Assembly (NCBI GenBank): GCA_018334995.1
Contig: JAGXKW010000017.1
Span: forward strand, 1-52,292
DNA length: 52,292 bases
From: Wenzhouxiangellaceae bacterium
GTDB lineage: Bacteria > Pseudomonadota > Gammaproteobacteria > Xanthomonadales > Wenzhouxiangellaceae
Reading direction: 5' to 3'
Positions 51,173 through 52,292 of this stretch are shown piece after piece (position 1 is the first letter of the stretch; each line of letters starts with the position of its first letter). Both the position numbers and the translations under genes were made by a program. The notes under the pieces were generated by a model. It saw only the letters and a list, made by a program, of their open reading frames with translations, had not been told where the DNA came from and made no database searches.

Positions 51173-51369
51173 GGTGCGCTTCGCTGCGCTCAACGCACCC
51201 TACGCGGGAGGTAGCGGTTTGCAGGGCGCCGTTGAGCCGGAGGCGAAGCGCACCTTTGCGGCGGGTCTCAGCGTTTGGGGCGTGTAGAGGGCCGGAACGG
51301 TGCGCTCAACGCACCCTACGCGGGGGTAGCGGTTTGTAGGGTGCCGTTGAGCCGGAGGCGAAGCGCACC
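51173..51369. repeat. REP cluster 2, right of the RAYT gene
   Basis: Two inverted doublets lie here: 51173-51203 (inverted) with 51221-51254, and 51299-51319 (inverted, shortened) with 51336-51369. Each doublet is joined by a TAGCGGTTT-containing linker. They use the same GTAGGGTGCCGTTGAG core as cluster 1. The rest of the 271-bp gap between the RAYT gene and the DUF2905 gene holds nothing else recognisable. Confidence 0.85.
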
Positions 51370-51391
51370 TTTGCGGCGGAAAAAATTGCGG

Positions 51392-51604
51392 CTAGCGGCG
51401 GAAGAAGAAATTGACGAGGATGGTGAGGGCGATGCTGACAATCAACATGGACATGACGGGGAAGTAGAAGCCGCCGGATTCGCGTTCGATGCGGATGTCG
51501 CCCGGCAATCTGCCGAACCAGGCGAAGAGGTTCGGGAACCAGTGCAGCAGTGTGCCGATGACGAGAAGGACGACGCCGGCGATGATCAGGATCTTGCCAT
51601 GCAC
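51392..51604 (-). CDS. DUF2905 family small membrane protein
   Basis: The 70-residue protein has two membrane helices (ILIIAGVVLLVIGTLLHWF and PVMSMLIVSIALTILVNFFF) joined by a conserved GRLPGDIRIERESGGFYFP loop, as in DUF2905. Function is unknown. It starts at GTG 51604, 3 bp after the stop of the upstream hydrolase gene, whose last codons hold a GAGGA ribosome-binding site. The two genes form an operon. Confidence 0.9.
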   Translation of the reverse strand: MHGKILIIAGVVLLVIGTLLHWFPNLFAWFGRLPGDIRIERESGGFYFPVMSMLIVSIALTILVNFFFRR

Positions 51605-51607
51605 CGA

Positions 51608-52141
51608 TCAGTCCAGATCCTCGCGCACCCGTTCGAGGAATTCGTCGAACAGACGTTCCAGCGATATCAGGGAGTTCTCCAGGCGGTGGCCGTCGGACAC
51701 CAGCTGCAGCGTGGCGACGGAGGCTTCGGAGAATTTCAGGCTGTTGCGCCACGGGATGATGTCGTCCTGCCAACCGTGCACGACCATGATGTGCGCGGTT
51801 TGCGGCGTGTAGGCGTCCGGGACTTCGCCGTCCTCGATGCGGTCTTCCATGAACAGCGCCGGGGCCATCAGCCACAGGCCGGCGACCCGCCTTTGTTCGG
51901 CCGCCGCGACCGAGACCCAGCCGCCCAGCGAAGAACCGACCAGCACGACCGGACGATCGAGTTCGTCCAACCGCGCCAGCAGTCGATCGCGCCGCGCGAT
52001 CGGTTGATCGTGCAGGTCGGTGTAGTCGATCGCCTCGGCGGTGAAGCCGGCCTGCTCGGCGATCGGACGCAGCACCTGGATCTTGCGGCTTTCGGGGCTG
52101 GATTCGCGGCCGTGGCTGAAGATGACGTGGGGTTTGTTCAT
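51608..52141 (-). CDS. Alpha/beta hydrolase (YqiA/UPF0227-like esterase)
   Basis: The 177-residue small hydrolase starts FSHGRESSP and has the nucleophile elbow VGSSLGGWVS, an acid in HGWQDDIIP and the histidine in VSDGHRLENS. Such short esterases act on small acyl or thioester substrates; the natural one is unknown. The ATG at 52141 is used because upstream residues to 52183 are not conserved. The DUF2905 gene follows 3 bp later. The upstream region holds another REP doublet at the window end. Confidence 0.87.
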   Translation of the reverse strand: MNKPHVIFSHGRESSPESRKIQVLRPIAEQAGFTAEAIDYTDLHDQPIARRDRLLARLDELDRPVVLVGSSLGGWVSVAAAEQRRVAGLWLMAPALFMEDRIEDGEVPDAYTPQTAHIMVVHGWQDDIIPWRNSLKFSEASVATLQLVSDGHRLENSLISLERLFDEFLERVREDLD

Positions 52142-52205
52142 TTCGGCTCGGGTGGTTGGAGTCGAGTCAACATTATCACCCACGAGCGGGGCCGCGCGTC
52201 CGGCC

Positions 52206-52288
52206 GGTGCGCTTCGCTTCGCTCAACGGCACCCTACGCGGGTGGTAGCGGTTTTGTAGGGTGCCGTTGAGGCGGAGCCGAAGCGCAC
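52206..52288. repeat. REP doublet at the right window edge
   Basis: An inverted copy (52206-52236) and a direct copy (52256-52288) of the same REP unit are separated by a TAGCGGTTTT-type linker. This repeats the doublet form seen at 51.2-51.4 kb. The window ends at 52292, so more copies may follow. Confidence 0.8.
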
Positions 52289-52292
52289 TGTT

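Overview
The window is GC-rich, densely coded chromosomal DNA of a Gram-negative gammaproteobacterium. An outer-membrane phospholipase A, PlsB, RND efflux, HspQ, the tyrS / M23 peptidase / anmK neighbourhood, a XanB2-like chorismatase and a RAYT transposase with its REP sequences all fit the Xanthomonadales/Chromatiales side of the class. A Wenzhouxiangella-like organism is my guess, but the sequence alone does not prove it. I support 44 protein genes, one of them cut by the window edge, and one tRNA. Most of the very long antisense reading frames are GC-driven shadows.

Layout. 0-3.6 kb: a truncated histidine phosphatase, a SigZ-like ECF sigma factor, and a metalloid-type cluster on the other strand (ArsP-like permease, CxxC mini-thioredoxin, ACR3 arsenite carrier). 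3.6-7.1 kb: hspQ, apt and the proline operon proB-proA. 7.1-17.7 kb: mostly envelope or secreted proteins (coiled-coil protein, exported amidase, giant Asp-box repeat protein, DUF885 peptidase, VKOR-thioredoxin fusion), with a stand-alone chorismatase and a PAP2 phosphatase. 17.9-22.7 kb: a TetR-adaptor-RND efflux operon with ATGA junctions and a palindromic operator candidate. 22.8-27.6 kb: lipid-related genes, namely a chalcone-isomerase-like protein, a JmjC/cupin oxygenase overlapping an RhlA-like acyltransferase, tRNA-Val, PldA and an alpha/beta hydrolase. 27.7-36.4 kb: M49-like lipoprotein peptidase, Na+/H+ antiporter, class II amidotransferase, acetyl-CoA hydrolase, DSD1-type PLP enzyme, SirB2 and a lipoprotein. 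36.4-49 kb: mainly housekeeping (plsB with a coupled TetR gene, pyrF, uvrD, purD, tyrS, M23 peptidase), continuing into anmK to 50.2 kb. 50.2-52.3 kb: a REPtron (RAYT plus at least eleven REP copies) and two small genes.

How the genes work together. proB/proA form two consecutive proline steps. The M23 endopeptidase and AnmK both belong to peptidoglycan turnover. PlsB, PldA, PAP2 and the RhlA-like enzyme all act on lipids or acyl chains. The TetR gene overlapping plsB may link membrane synthesis to acyl status (inference).

The best candidate for something undescribed is the overlapping JmjC-RhlA-like pair at 23.4-25.2 kb. The RhlA-like protein keeps the Ser-Asp-His spacing that I recall for the rhamnolipid-precursor synthase, but it is paired with a predicted Fe(II)/2-oxoglutarate oxygenase instead of a glycosyltransferase. 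Other points of interest are the sigma-factor-linked metalloid cluster without ArsR, a 224-bp element with perfect 30-bp terminal inverted repeats between purD and uvrD, and the REP arrangement around the RAYT gene.
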